A stretch of DNA of 64,000 nucleotides from Youxingia wuxianensis. Its GTDB lineage: Bacteria > Bacillota > Clostridia > Oscillospirales > Ruminococcaceae. Location of the stretch: positions 1-64,000 of the forward strand of contig NZ_JACRTD010000004.1 of assembly GCF_014385085.1 (NCBI RefSeq), read 5' to 3'. Every line of letters starts with the position of its first letter. Within the stretch, counting starts at the first letter, position 1. The notes beneath the pieces are model-generated. The model made no database searches. It had not been told where the DNA came from and saw only the letters and a program-made list of their open reading frames with translations. Made by a program: the position numbers and the translations under genes. Positions 35,036 through 43,444 of this stretch are shown piece after piece.

Positions 35036-36196
35036 TTATTCAGCGTATTCAGTAGGAACCCAGTTGATGATCTCAGCAGCCGGTGTATCTACGTTGGTGC
35101 TGTCGATCAGAGCTTGCGGAGTCCAGATAACTCTAGGAAGTTCCTGGCCAGCCATCAGACGCAGGGTGCATTCAGTAGCGATCTGCGCTTTGTAGAACGG
35201 GAAGGAGTCGATAGTAGCATCCAGTTTGCCAGCGCGGATGGAGTCATATGCTTCACCGATACCGTCAACGCCTACTACTAAGATATCTTTGCCAGAAGCT
35301 TCTACCGCTTCCACTACGCCCAGAGCCATACCGTCGTTGTTACAGAAGATCGCTTTCAGGTCAGGGAAGTTTTTGATCCAGGTGTCAGCCAGTTCTTTGG
35401 CTTTATTTCTATCCCAGTCAGCGTTCTGTTCTGCAACTACAGTGATTCCAGGAGCATTTTCCGCCATCCAGCTTTTGAAGCCTTCGGTTCTCTGACGAGC
35501 CGCAAACGCTTTAGGCATACCGATTACTACGGCAACTTCGCCTTCGCCGCCCAGTTTGTTGGAGATCCATTCCGCAGCCAGTTCACCGTTCTGGATTGCT
35601 TTCGGACCTACAAAGTTCGGAGCATTTTTAATCAAGCCGTCGTTTACGTTTACGCAAGGAATGTTTTTCTCAAGAGCACTTTCAACACCAGGTACCAAGT
35701 TACCATCGGAGATAGGAGAGAGCATCAGGGCAGAGTACTGTTTGTTGATCATATTGTTTACAATCGCCAGCTGGCCCTGCTCGTCGTTTTCGTCCTGAGC
35801 AGCCTGTACATCGATAGTGATGTTAACTCCAGCTTCCGCAGCTTTCGCCTGGGCTTCTTCGTAACCTTCTTTTAAGGTTCTCCAGTATTCGTTCTGGAAC
35901 TGTTTGGCAACCGCGCCAAGGGTTGTGCCATCAGCCGGCTTCGGAACCGGACCAAACTGGGCGCGTACGTCTTCGATCATAATACCAGCTTCATTATCCG
36001 GATTAAATTCGCCGTCGTCAGCAGGAGCTTCGTCTTCAGCCGGAGCCGCATCGTCGGCAGGAGCCGCATCGTCAGCCGGAGCTGCATCAGAGGCAGGTGC
36101 GTCGGTGGAAGGGGTCTGAGCAGCGTCATTGCCGCCGCAAGCTGCGAAGGACAATACCATAACTGCTGCTAATACCAAAGCTAATAGTTTTTTCAT
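35036..36196 (-). CDS. rbsB: Sugar-binding lipoprotein, RbsB family
   Basis: The 386-residue protein has a lipoprotein signal ending LSFAAC, then a low-complexity Ala/Asp/Pro/Glu linker (repeats of APADDA, about residues 30-60). The periplasmic-binding-protein fold follows (TLGAVAKQFQNEYWRTLKEGYEEA, ALMLSPISDG, GVDGIGEAYDSI). It delivers the sugar to RbsAC. The acidic linker is unusual in length and probably spans the cell wall. Confidence 0.9.
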   Translation of the reverse strand: MKKLLALVLAAVMVLSFAACGGNDAAQTPSTDAPASDAAPADDAAPADDAAPAEDEAPADDGEFNPDNEAGIMIEDVRAQFGPVPKPADGTTLGAVAKQFQNEYWRTLKEGYEEAQAKAAEAGVNITIDVQAAQDENDEQGQLAIVNNMINKQYSALMLSPISDGNLVPGVESALEKNIPCVNVNDGLIKNAPNFVGPKAIQNGELAAEWISNKLGGEGEVAVVIGMPKAFAARQRTEGFKSWMAENAPGITVVAEQNADWDRNKAKELADTWIKNFPDLKAIFCNNDGMALGVVEAVEASGKDILVVGVDGIGEAYDSIRAGKLDATIDSFPFYKAQIATECTLRLMAGQELPRVIWTPQALIDSTNVDTPAAEIINWVPTEYAE

Positions 36197-36234
36197 ACTT
36201 TCTTCTCCTTTGCTTGATTGGTTTTCTCCAAATT

Positions 36235-37164
36235 TTATTTAAGCATTTCAAGGATCAGCCCTTGAGAGGCCACTCCATCCTGCTTAGCAACAACTTCAGC
36301 AATCTTATCCATACCGATCTTATCTACAGTTTGAGAAAGACGATTAAACATTTCAATGTTCATTTCAATCTCTTTCTGCGCGTCCTCTCGGAAGGGGAAG
36401 GAGTCAAAGAATACTACGCCGTCATAGTTGTATTTTTTCAAATAGTATACAAATTCCAGCGCCTGGGGAGTATTGACCGAGCCAAAAATCAGCCCGCTGT
36501 CCATTACCCGATATCCATCATTCATATGCAGTCCAAAGAGTTTTCCGTTTCTAGCCGCCAGCGCCAGGGAATAAGCGGGACTTTCATTTTTCATAAGCAT
36601 GTGGCAGAAATCCAAAGTTACGCCCACATTGGGACGGTTGATTTCCTGGAGAGCCAGAAGGGTAAGACCGATACCATCAATCATAGAAAAAGCTCTTGGT
36701 TCAAAAGGCTTGTATTCAATGCTTACTTTGATGCCTTTTTCGTTGGCATAATCCGCCACTTCCTGGTAAGCTTTGATGGTCGCGTTCCATTTTTCTTCAT
36801 AGTCTATCTGGAAGGCATAGTCAAATCCGTCAAAGCCCAGCCATACGGTGAGGACTTCTCCATGAAGCTGTACGCACGCGTCCACGGCGTCTTTGCACAG
36901 CTGTACGGCATCCCGGCAGATATCCTGGTTCGGATTGGTAAATTCCCCTGCCACAAAATGATTTTTAAACCGGGTGGCAACTCCATTTACCTTCATATCC
37001 CCGATACAATCTATAAGCTTTTGCATGTCATTGGGAGCGATATGTTCCGGGTAGTTAAATTCCAAATGGGTAATGCCTTTCATATTCCGGTATTTCTCAA
37101 TGGTCTGGAATATGTCTACATCGCCTTTATGTATAAAGGAATTCATTCTTCCAGCAAATTTCAT
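36235..37164 (-). CDS. Sugar isomerase/epimerase, xylose-isomerase-like TIM barrel
   Basis: This 309-residue protein is the first gene of the rbs-like operon. Metal-binding residues are suggested by VSIEYKPFEPRAF (Glu), VTLDFCHMLM (Asp, His), LFGLHMNDGYR (His) and GVVFFDSFP. It resembles the AP-endonuclease family 2 TIM barrel used by ketose 3-epimerases and L-rhamnose-type isomerases. Start ATG 37164 follows AAAGGA; the TTG upstream is too close to it. The substrate is unknown but probably the sugar imported by this operon. Confidence 0.75.
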   Translation of the reverse strand: MKFAGRMNSFIHKGDVDIFQTIEKYRNMKGITHLEFNYPEHIAPNDMQKLIDCIGDMKVNGVATRFKNHFVAGEFTNPNQDICRDAVQLCKDAVDACVQLHGEVLTVWLGFDGFDYAFQIDYEEKWNATIKAYQEVADYANEKGIKVSIEYKPFEPRAFSMIDGIGLTLLALQEINRPNVGVTLDFCHMLMKNESPAYSLALAARNGKLFGLHMNDGYRVMDSGLIFGSVNTPQALEFVYYLKKYNYDGVVFFDSFPFREDAQKEIEMNIEMFNRLSQTVDKIGMDKIAEVVAKQDGVASQGLILEMLK

Positions 37165-37197
37165 CTGCTTCAAATCCTTTCCTGTGTTATACCTGAA

Positions 37198-37225
37198 ATT
37201 ATAATCTTAATTTCAAAACTGTCAA
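37198..37225 (-). promoter_or_regulatory. Promoter of the rbs-like operon
   Basis: Reverse-strand TTGACA and TATAAT with 16-base spacing (plus coordinates 37220-37225 and 37198-37203) lie about 35 bases before the first gene. Confidence 0.75.
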
Positions 37226-37423
37226 TAATTTTTCAGAAATTTTCATTTTATTCTAAATTTTTTTATCCCGATTTGTGTAAAACTACGGGGAAAATTTTAA
37301 TATTCCCCTTATAAATGACAAGTTTACAGGCAAAAAACCAAATTTTCGTTACTTCCCCACCTTTTCAGGTTGAGAATACCAGTGTAATTTTGATAAAATT
37401 TGAAACGATATGGAATTTTCTAC

Positions 37424-37466
37424 AAAAAAATCACCCCCGATGGAATATTTCCATCGGGGGCGATTT
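37424..37466 (-). terminator. Intrinsic terminator of hsp20
   Basis: ATCACCCCCGATGGAA and TTCCATCGGGGGCGAT pair with one mismatch; the reverse strand continues with a run of Ts. Confidence 0.85.
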
Positions 37467-37492
37467 AGAAAGGAAGCTACGATTGCAAAGCT

Positions 37493-37915
37493 CTATTTTA
37501 TTTCGATTTTCTGAGGTTTCTTTTCTTCTTCCCCACGTTTCGGGAGTTCCAGTTCCAAAACCCCGTTATCATATTTGGCTTCAATGGCATCCGCTTTGAT
37601 AGCGGAAATATCAAAGTTTCTGGCAAACGAACCGTATCTGCGTTCCCGGCGAATGTAGCTGTGCTTTTTGTCCTCCGTTTCCTCTTTATGCTCCGCATGG
37701 ATCGTCAGGCAGTCTCCATCGATATCCACATGGATATCTTCTTTATTAAAGCCCGGCAGTTCCGCCTGAAGGACATATTTATCGCCTTTATCTAGAATAT
37801 CTGTACGGAAAGCAGTCAAAGAACTCCCCATATCTCCGAAAAAGTTTTTCTCAAAATCGTCAAAGTAATTAAACAGGCTGTTTTGCCTGCGTTCAAAAGG
37901 CATCAAATCAAACAT
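37493..37915 (-). CDS. Hsp20/alpha-crystallin small heat-shock protein
   Basis: The 140-residue protein has a short N-terminal arm, an alpha-crystallin domain (FRTDILDKGDKYVLQAELPGF ... IRRERRYGSFARNFDI ... YDNGVLELELPK) and the basic tail KKPQKIEIK. It is a cytosolic holdase chaperone. A CIRCE element upstream indicates HrcA control. Confidence 0.92.
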   Translation of the reverse strand: MFDLMPFERRQNSLFNYFDDFEKNFFGDMGSSLTAFRTDILDKGDKYVLQAELPGFNKEDIHVDIDGDCLTIHAEHKEETEDKKHSYIRRERRYGSFARNFDISAIKADAIEAKYDNGVLELELPKRGEEEKKPQKIEIK

Positions 37916-38061
37916 AAAACAAATCCTCCTAAATATCGTTTTTTAAATTATAAATTATAAGTTAAGCCATTCGCTCACAGTATGTGTTGATTGCGCATCC
38001 CATGGCAATCACCCCTTTCAAGTGTTCCAGCAATTTTCCGGATTTCTTTTTTGATGTCTTT

Positions 38062-38089
38062 ATTATAACCGGGATGTATTACAAATCAA
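38062..38089 (-). promoter_or_regulatory. Promoter of hsp20
   Basis: Reverse-strand TTGATT and TATAAT with 16-base spacing (plus coordinates 38084-38089 and 38062-38067). Confidence 0.65.
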
Positions 38090-38118
38090 TAGATAAAATA
38101 TTTCTAATTTATTAATTA

Positions 38119-38145
38119 TTAGCACTCTATATATTTAAGTGCTAA
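38119..38145. promoter_or_regulatory. CIRCE element (HrcA operator)
   Basis: TTAGCACTC-N9-AAGTGCTAA matches the CIRCE consensus TTAGCACTC-N9-GAGTGCTAA at all but one base. It lies between the divergent hsp20 and HAD promoters. Confidence 0.92.
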
Positions 38146-38154
38146 TAATATTTG

Positions 38155-38183
38155 TTGACACCCTCTCCTTCCCATGGTAGAAT
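38155..38183 (+). promoter_or_regulatory. Promoter facing the HAD gene
   Basis: TTGACA (38155-38160), 17-base spacing and TAGAAT (38178-38183) start ten bases after CIRCE. A leader of about 185 bases follows, with no recognised motif. Confidence 0.65.
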
Positions 38184-38375
38184 AATATCAGATTTGCGAA
38201 GGGCCTATGGCAGCCGAAAAAGCCGGATGTGCTCAGCCCTCAAAACTTGCCGCTTAACGCCGTCACAGAACCAATCTCCGTTCGTTTTTAATGAAACTGT
38301 ATTATGAATACCCAGCCGGATATTAAAAAGCGGCAGAAAACTGAAAAAGGATATTTTTTTACAAAAGGAGAAGTT

Positions 38376-39017
38376 ATGACTGACTTTAAAGCAGCTATTT
38401 TCGATATGGACGGCACTCTGCTTGACTCCATGTGGGTATGGCTGGAGGTGGATCGGAAGTTTCTAGAGGGAAGAGGCCTTCCCATGGATGAGGAATACAC
38501 CCACGCCATCCAAAAGATGGACTTTGCTGAAGCGGCGGAATTTACCATTCGCCGGTACGGTTTTACTGATACGCCGGAAATGCTGATCCAGCAGTGGAAT
38601 AAGATGGCCGTATACGAATATGAACATGCAATTTTCTTAAAGCCCTTCGCGCGGGAATATCTCACCCTTCTGCGGGAAAAGGGGATAAAGCTGGCTATTG
38701 CTACCGCCTCTCCCAAAGAGCTGTATGAGCCGGCGTTGTTGCATAACGGCATCTACGATTGGTTCGATGTGATTGTTACAGTGGCGCAGGCCGGCCGGGG
38801 AAAGCGGTTTCCCGATATTTATCTTCTTGCCGCCCAGAAGCTGAACATCCCGCCAAAGGAATGCGCAGTATTCGAGGACATCTTGCCGGGAGTGGAAAGC
38901 GCCAAGGCGGCAGGGATGCGTTCCATCGGCGTATACGATCCAAGTTCCGAAAAAGATCTGGCGGCAATAGAAAAAGCCGCGGACCTTTTTGTCCGCGGCT
39001 TTGATCAGCTGCTTTAA
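38376..39017 (+). CDS. HAD-family phosphatase (beta-phosphoglucomutase-like)
   Basis: The 213-residue protein has motif I FDMDGTLLDSM, a helical cap, motif II LAIATAS, and the motif III/IV region GKRFPDIYLLAAQKL and FEDILPGVESAKAAGM. I place the start at ATG 38376, after AAAGGAG. It probably dephosphorylates a sugar phosphate or similar. Its stop overlaps the stop of the PHP gene by four bases. Confidence 0.85.
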   Translation: MTDFKAAIFDMDGTLLDSMWVWLEVDRKFLEGRGLPMDEEYTHAIQKMDFAEAAEFTIRRYGFTDTPEMLIQQWNKMAVYEYEHAIFLKPFAREYLTLLREKGIKLAIATASPKELYEPALLHNGIYDWFDVIVTVAQAGRGKRFPDIYLLAAQKLNIPPKECAVFEDILPGVESAKAAGMRSIGVYDPSSEKDLAAIEKAADLFVRGFDQLL

Positions 39018-39829
39018 ACAATCGAGTAAAAAGAACACTTGCGCCCGTGAAAGGTGGCTAGCTGGGTAAATCCCGCTGCCAGCGCTATTTCGCGGGCGTT
39101 TTCCAATCCTGCGGCCACATCTCTGGCATAATGAGAATCGCTGCCTATGGTTAGAATTTCTCCGCCGCACTCCCGGTACAGCCGTACAATTTCCAGACTG
39201 GGAAACGCTTCTTTCACATCTTGTCTTAAACCAGAAGTATTTATTTCTATTCCTTTTCCTCTTTGTATAATAATTTTGAAGATTTCGGTCAATTCTTCCC
39301 GATAATCCATAAAATTTATGGAAAGCCCTACCCGAGCAGTATACCGCTTCATCAAGTCCACATGACCCATGCAGTCAAACTGTCCTACCTGCGCCAGCCG
39401 GGATAGCTGCTGCAAATTATAGCGAGCGAGGGAATCCAGGCTGTCCGGATAATACTCCGTTTCCGCCAAATCGACGTTATGCAGTTTGTGCAGGGAGCCA
39501 ATCCGGTAGTCAAAGGGATACCGTCCCAAAATAGTTTCCGCATACTCCGGATCAATTTGTCCCTGTCCCGCTTCCACGCCGGACAAAATACGCAGTTTCC
39601 CTTCAAACAGTCCCCGGCAGCGCTCTATTTCCCTGAAATATTCATCAAAAAAAACCTCTTCGTCCTCCCGGTACCCGGTGAAGTCGTGGTCATAAAATTC
39701 AAAATGGTCTGTAAATACAATCTCTTTCAGCCCATGTTCCACAGCGGAACGGCACATCTCCTCCATTGTTGTGTGGGCGTCCGCAGAAAATTGGCTGTGC
39801 ATATGATAATCGGTGATAACTTTCCCCAT
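39014..39829 (-). CDS. PHP-family phosphatase, histidinol-phosphatase-like
   Basis: The 271-residue protein has the PHP motifs DYHMHSQFSADA, FTDHFEFYD, GVEAGQG, CMGHVDLMKRY, EINTSGLRQD and IGSDSHYARDV, which supply the trinuclear metal ligands. This is the HisK/HisJ type of histidinol phosphatase. The start is ATG 39829, six bases after GAGGGAG. No his gene is adjacent. Confidence 0.82.
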   Translation of the reverse strand: MGKVITDYHMHSQFSADAHTTMEEMCRSAVEHGLKEIVFTDHFEFYDHDFTGYREDEEVFFDEYFREIERCRGLFEGKLRILSGVEAGQGQIDPEYAETILGRYPFDYRIGSLHKLHNVDLAETEYYPDSLDSLARYNLQQLSRLAQVGQFDCMGHVDLMKRYTARVGLSINFMDYREELTEIFKIIIQRGKGIEINTSGLRQDVKEAFPSLEIVRLYRECGGEILTIGSDSHYARDVAAGLENAREIALAAGFTQLATFHGRKCSFYSIV

Positions 39830-40444
39830 TATTTCTCCCTCATTTTCCATTGTGTTACAAAGTTATTGTAATCTTTTTCTAACTTCCTGTAAATAGTATT
39901 ATGCAAATTTGCTAATTTTTTCTCTTTTATACCTAATCCTTTCCTGGATTTCCTGTAAATTTAAGCGAATATAACATATAACCTCCCCCTATTTTCAGGC
40001 CAAATTTTCTTCTTCTTTTCTCATTCCAAACAATGAGGCGAAAATTTGTCCGATCTTGCGAAACGTAAGTTTTTTCCTGGGTTTTTCTATTGTATTTTTC
40101 AACACATATCTTATTTTGATTTTAGAGATAGTCACCAAACTTTTTTACTGGTACACTTATTTTTGCTGCTCAAATTAACTGGTTCGTTTTTTATCTCAAC
40201 TTGTATATTTATACTGAAAACTCCAAAACATCCCCCTTAAATGCGGGTTTTATTCGCCTCTTGCGAAGGGAGAAACGTATATATCTACAAAAGAAATGTT
40301 AAATTTGGATAAAAATTGGGGGATATCTCTATCCATTGACAAGGATTTTTACCAATGGTATCATTTAATCAACAATTGGTGGAATTTAAGATCACCCATA
40401 TCCTTTTAGGTGATCGACTTAAAAAATCCAAAGGGGGTCTATCC
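39830..40444 (+). promoter_or_regulatory. AT-rich intergenic region with FrlC-operon promoter and hairpin
   Basis: No gene is supported in these 615 bases. A promoter TTGACA (40336-40341)-17-TATCAT (40359-40364) overlaps ACCAATGGT, a possible operator. An inverted repeat GATCACC (40390-40396) / GGTGATC (40409-40415) lies in the leader. CTTGCGAA occurs twice, near 40,054 and 40,262. Confidence 0.6.
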
Positions 40445-41275
40445 GTGTCAAAATTATTACCATCCCAGCTTGCAACGACAAACTCGCTTTTCACCCACTG
40501 GACATTAAAATACTTTATGGACAATATGGTGAAACTGGGTGTTGAAAATGTCGATTTCTGGTGCGGTCATCCGCATTTCTGGTTTAACGACGCACCTGTT
40601 TCCCAAGCCAAAAATATCAAAAAGGAATTTGACGCCCGCGGGCTGAAAATTATCTCCCTGATACCGGAACAGAACAACCATGATATCAATATCGCTTCGG
40701 AAAATGAATATTTCCGCGCCAGAAGCATTGACATCATGACCTTCTTTATTGACGCCGCCAATGAAATGGGCGTTGATAAATTGGTTCTTTTCCCTGGTAA
40801 ATGCTTTATCGACCACCCCCACAGCATGGGTTGGAAACTCTCCCGGGATTCCATTGCCAAACTTACCGCTCACGCAGAAAAACGGGGCGTTACCCTGCTG
40901 TTTGAAAATCAGGACTGGAAGAAATCTTCTCTTGTCCTCAACAAAGACGCACAAAAACGAATGCTGGATGAAATCAATTCCCCGAACCTAAAGGCAGTGG
41001 TAGATACGGATCCTGTAGTCTGCGCCAACGAAACCTTAGAACAATACTTTGAAACTTTGGGGAAAGACAATATCCGTCATATCCATTTGAGCAACGAAGG
41101 ATACCTCCCGTGGGACGAAGAGGCCTGCGACGCGTTGGACGCTCATCTCGACGCCCTGCGCAAATATGATTATAACGGCTATATCACCATCGAAATTGCC
41201 GACGAAGAGTGCAGATGGGATCCGGTTCCCCTGTATGCCAGCAGTCTCGACCTGGTGAAGAAACATTTAGGTTAA
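40445..41275 (+). CDS. Sugar-phosphate isomerase/epimerase, FrlC-like 1
   Basis: The 276-residue TIM-barrel protein has VENVDFWCGHPHFW, RGLKIISLIPEQNNHDINIAS, LLFENQDWKKSS (Glu), VVDTDPVVCANE (Asp), IRHIHLSNEGYLPWDEE (His) and ITIEIADEECRW. The layout resembles fructoselysine 3-epimerase FrlC and other ketose epimerases. I place the start at GTG 40445 after AAAGGGGGT, because the promoter TATCAT box lies at 40359. It is followed 15 bases later by a paralogue. Confidence 0.78.
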   Translation: MSKLLPSQLATTNSLFTHWTLKYFMDNMVKLGVENVDFWCGHPHFWFNDAPVSQAKNIKKEFDARGLKIISLIPEQNNHDINIASENEYFRARSIDIMTFFIDAANEMGVDKLVLFPGKCFIDHPHSMGWKLSRDSIAKLTAHAEKRGVTLLFENQDWKKSSLVLNKDAQKRMLDEINSPNLKAVVDTDPVVCANETLEQYFETLGKDNIRHIHLSNEGYLPWDEEACDALDAHLDALRKYDYNGYITIEIADEECRWDPVPLYASSLDLVKKHLG

Positions 41276-41290
41276 GGGAGGGTTACTGAT

Positions 41291-42145
41291 ATGAAAAAAC
41301 TGAAATTTGACCAGTTCGGCGTTATGACAGTTCATTTCGTCCAGTATTCCTGGGAATACACGTTGGATTCGATTGCTGGAAACGGTTTTAAAAATGTAGA
41401 TTTCTGGGGCGGGGCTCCCCATTACTGCGAAGCTATGCGTTCTGAAAAGGATCGTTTCGCTTATATCCGGAAAATGCGCAAAGCAATGGAAGACCGCGGC
41501 CTGAAAATGTCTATGTTTACCCCGGAGCAGATGTGCTTGTATCCGGTCAATATCGCGGCGAAGGAGGATTATATCCGGGAAAGAAGCGTCAAAACCATGA
41601 TGGGTTATCTGGAGGATACTATCGAATTCGGCGCTCCGGCAATGTTTTTGCTGGCCGGTTGGGGATATCAGGATGAACCGGTGGAAGAAGCTTGGGACCG
41701 TTCGGTAGAATCCCTGCATAAGATCGCCCGCCGCGCGGAAGAGTTAGGCGTAAACATTGTCATGGAACAGCTTCAGCCATATGAATCCATTATTACATAC
41801 AACAGCGAAACCCTCTGCAAAATTTTTGAAGCTATTAACTCTCCCAGACTGTCCGGCTGTGTTGATTGTATCGCTATGGCGGCCGGCGGCGAAACTGTAG
41901 AGGATTATTATAAGAAGTTTGGCAATATCGTTCACGCCCATCTGGCGGATGGTTTCCCCACAGGCCATTTGTGCCCGGGCGACGGCGAAAATCCGCTGCA
42001 TGATTATCTGCAGTCCTTTGCCAATCATGACTATAAAGGCTCGATCACGATGGAGATTAACAACGAAGTTTACTTCCAGGATCCGGACGCTTCTGTTGTA
42101 AAAGCCCGTAAATTCCTTGAAAACTGTCCGGTAGTTGAGTTCTAG
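41291..42145 (+). CDS. Sugar-phosphate isomerase/epimerase, FrlC-like 2
   Basis: The 284-residue paralogue of the preceding gene has KNVDFWGGAPHYCEAMR, LKMSMFTPEQMCLYPVNIA, NIVMEQLQPYES, SGCVDCIAMAAGGE, VHAHLADGFPTGHLCPGDGE and SITMEINNEVYF. It is closer to FrlC than the first copy (QLQPYES, PGDGE). The pair may catalyse two steps of one pathway or form a heteromer. The operon ends at a perfect terminator. Confidence 0.8.
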   Translation: MKKLKFDQFGVMTVHFVQYSWEYTLDSIAGNGFKNVDFWGGAPHYCEAMRSEKDRFAYIRKMRKAMEDRGLKMSMFTPEQMCLYPVNIAAKEDYIRERSVKTMMGYLEDTIEFGAPAMFLLAGWGYQDEPVEEAWDRSVESLHKIARRAEELGVNIVMEQLQPYESIITYNSETLCKIFEAINSPRLSGCVDCIAMAAGGETVEDYYKKFGNIVHAHLADGFPTGHLCPGDGENPLHDYLQSFANHDYKGSITMEINNEVYFQDPDASVVKARKFLENCPVVEF

Positions 42146-42162
42146 TTTTAAAAGCTGTCTAT

Positions 42163-42212
42163 AAAGGGAAGGCGCCTGGGAGCTTAAGCTCCCAGGCGCC
42201 TTCCCTTTTTTT
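42163..42212. terminator. Perfect-palindrome bidirectional terminator
   Basis: A 46-base perfect palindrome centred at 42185/42186 (outer arms AAAGGGAAGG / CCTTCCCTTT) ends in seven Ts. It serves the FrlC-like operon and the convergent GIY-YIG gene. Confidence 0.9.
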
Positions 42213-42218
42213 GCCCTT

Positions 42219-42566
42219 TTATAGTTTGGATGCTCCCGTTTTTTCCAGCCACAGTTCCAGCAGAACTTTTAAATCTTCCCGAAACTCTTCCCGAGTCTGG
42301 GTTTCTTTCATCTCTATTTCTTCCATCACCTGAAAAACAAACGCCTTAGCTCCATATTCTTTCCACTGTTTTTGCAGGCGCATAAACACACAGCTGTCGG
42401 TCATCACGGAAAATTGGAACCGATTTTCACAGGCCTTTAAGTCAAAATCCGCCCCCATCCAAACTTCCCCGGTGGCAGTATTGGCAATAGAAAATACACC
42501 GCCGGTAGTTTTTCGGTCCTTATATTCCTGAAGGATTTCTTTTCTGCGCGGACTCTTCTCCCCCAT
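42219..42566 (-). CDS. GIY-YIG-like small protein
   Basis: The 115-residue protein has a degenerate GIY-YIG pattern, GGVFSIANTATGEVWMGADFDLKACENRFQFSVM, then a helical C-terminus. The usual tyrosines of GIY-YIG are replaced, so nuclease activity is doubtful. It follows the DUF6530 gene by one base and is probably co-transcribed with it. Confidence 0.65.
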   Translation of the reverse strand: MGEKSPRRKEILQEYKDRKTTGGVFSIANTATGEVWMGADFDLKACENRFQFSVMTDSCVFMRLQKQWKEYGAKAFVFQVMEEIEMKETQTREEFREDLKVLLELWLEKTGASKL

Positions 42567-42567
42567 C

Positions 42568-43047
42568 TCAATACCCCATTTCCTTTAAAATCCGGGAGAG
42601 TACCGCAAGGCGTTCCCCCAGAAGCTCGTCATCATCGCTGAGCGCCTGGGAAAAAAGCTTAATATCCTCATCAATCATGGGATTATCCGTACATACGGAC
42701 ACATCCATCGCATCCCCCTGCAGCCCGATCCGGTCGATGTCCGCATGTTGGGGATCGTAAAATTTTTCATACCGGTAAGCCTCGCGGAAATACAGCTTTG
42801 CCCGACAGATTAAAATCGCCAGGTCAATTGCCCGGTGCAGTGGAAGCTCCTCCGACTGGCGCGACCACTTCTCCCCAGTGTATCTCCAAACCTTGGCGGA
42901 GATATCCACCTTTCCCCGGTCGTTCCACTGGGCGAGCCCCAAAGACAGCCCCTTCGCGTCGCTGTGATACGCGCTGCGGCCGTCTACATTTTCATAATTT
43001 TCCGATACGATCACCGGTTTATGTTTTAGGGTGGTTGGAATTTTCAT
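42568..43047 (-). CDS. DUF6530-like protein
   Basis: The 159-residue protein begins MKIPTTLKHKPVIVSENYENVDGRSAYHSDAKGLSLG and contains KVWRYTGEKWSRQSEELPLHRAIDLAILICRAKLY. It matches my memory of the DUF6530 family, whose function is unknown. A repeated TTTACTAAATTA motif lies just upstream of its start. Confidence 0.6.
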   Translation of the reverse strand: MKIPTTLKHKPVIVSENYENVDGRSAYHSDAKGLSLGLAQWNDRGKVDISAKVWRYTGEKWSRQSEELPLHRAIDLAILICRAKLYFREAYRYEKFYDPQHADIDRIGLQGDAMDVSVCTDNPMIDEDIKLFSQALSDDDELLGERLAVLSRILKEMGY

Positions 43048-43061
43048 AAAATCGCCTCGTA

Positions 43062-43094
43062 TTTACTAAATTAGTAATTTACTAAATTACTAAT
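43062..43094. repeat. Operator-like direct and inverted repeats upstream of DUF6530 gene
   Basis: TTTACTAAATTA occurs at 43062-43073 and 43078-43089 (16-base period), and TTAGTAA / TTACTAA give dyad symmetry. It resembles a MarR- or ArsR-type operator in the promoter. Confidence 0.6.
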
Positions 43095-43127
43095 CGCATT
43101 ATACATCAGCTTTGCTCCCCTGTCAAG

Positions 43128-43179
43128 AAAAACACCCTGACGAAATTAACAGGATGTTCTTAACGGAGAAATATCGAAT
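43128..43179. other. attL of E3
   Basis: Host half: terminator arm AAAACACCCTGACGAAA (43129-43145). Proposed core GA: 43153-43154. Element arm begins GTTCTTAACGGAG. Positions 43146-43444 hold no supported gene apart from the lysR promoter region. Confidence 0.65.
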
Positions 43180-43444
43180 AGGATAGCAAAGCAGCCACTC
43201 ATAAAAATGGAGGTTGTTTTTATAAACCGGAAAAGCTGTCTTGATCAGAAAAATGCAGTGAGACTTTTTACGTTTTGCCGCATTTTAATTTATACAAAGA
43301 TGAAATATTCCAACACTATTAAGCCGAGCGATGTTCCGCAAACCCCTAACAGAGAAACGAAGTCCCCTATAAGATATTGCCTATCCAGCATAAATACGAT
43401 ACAATATGCTTATAAAGCATATTGTAGATAAAAGGAGGCTGTAT

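Noticed and set aside
36214..37314. 366-codon open frame on the plus strand
   Set aside because: It lies opposite the TIM-barrel isomerase gene and crosses its promoter.
38184..38375. Possible riboswitch in the leader of the HAD gene
   Set aside because: Some short pairings exist, but no class-defining motif and no terminator or ribosome-site sequestering stem could be identified.
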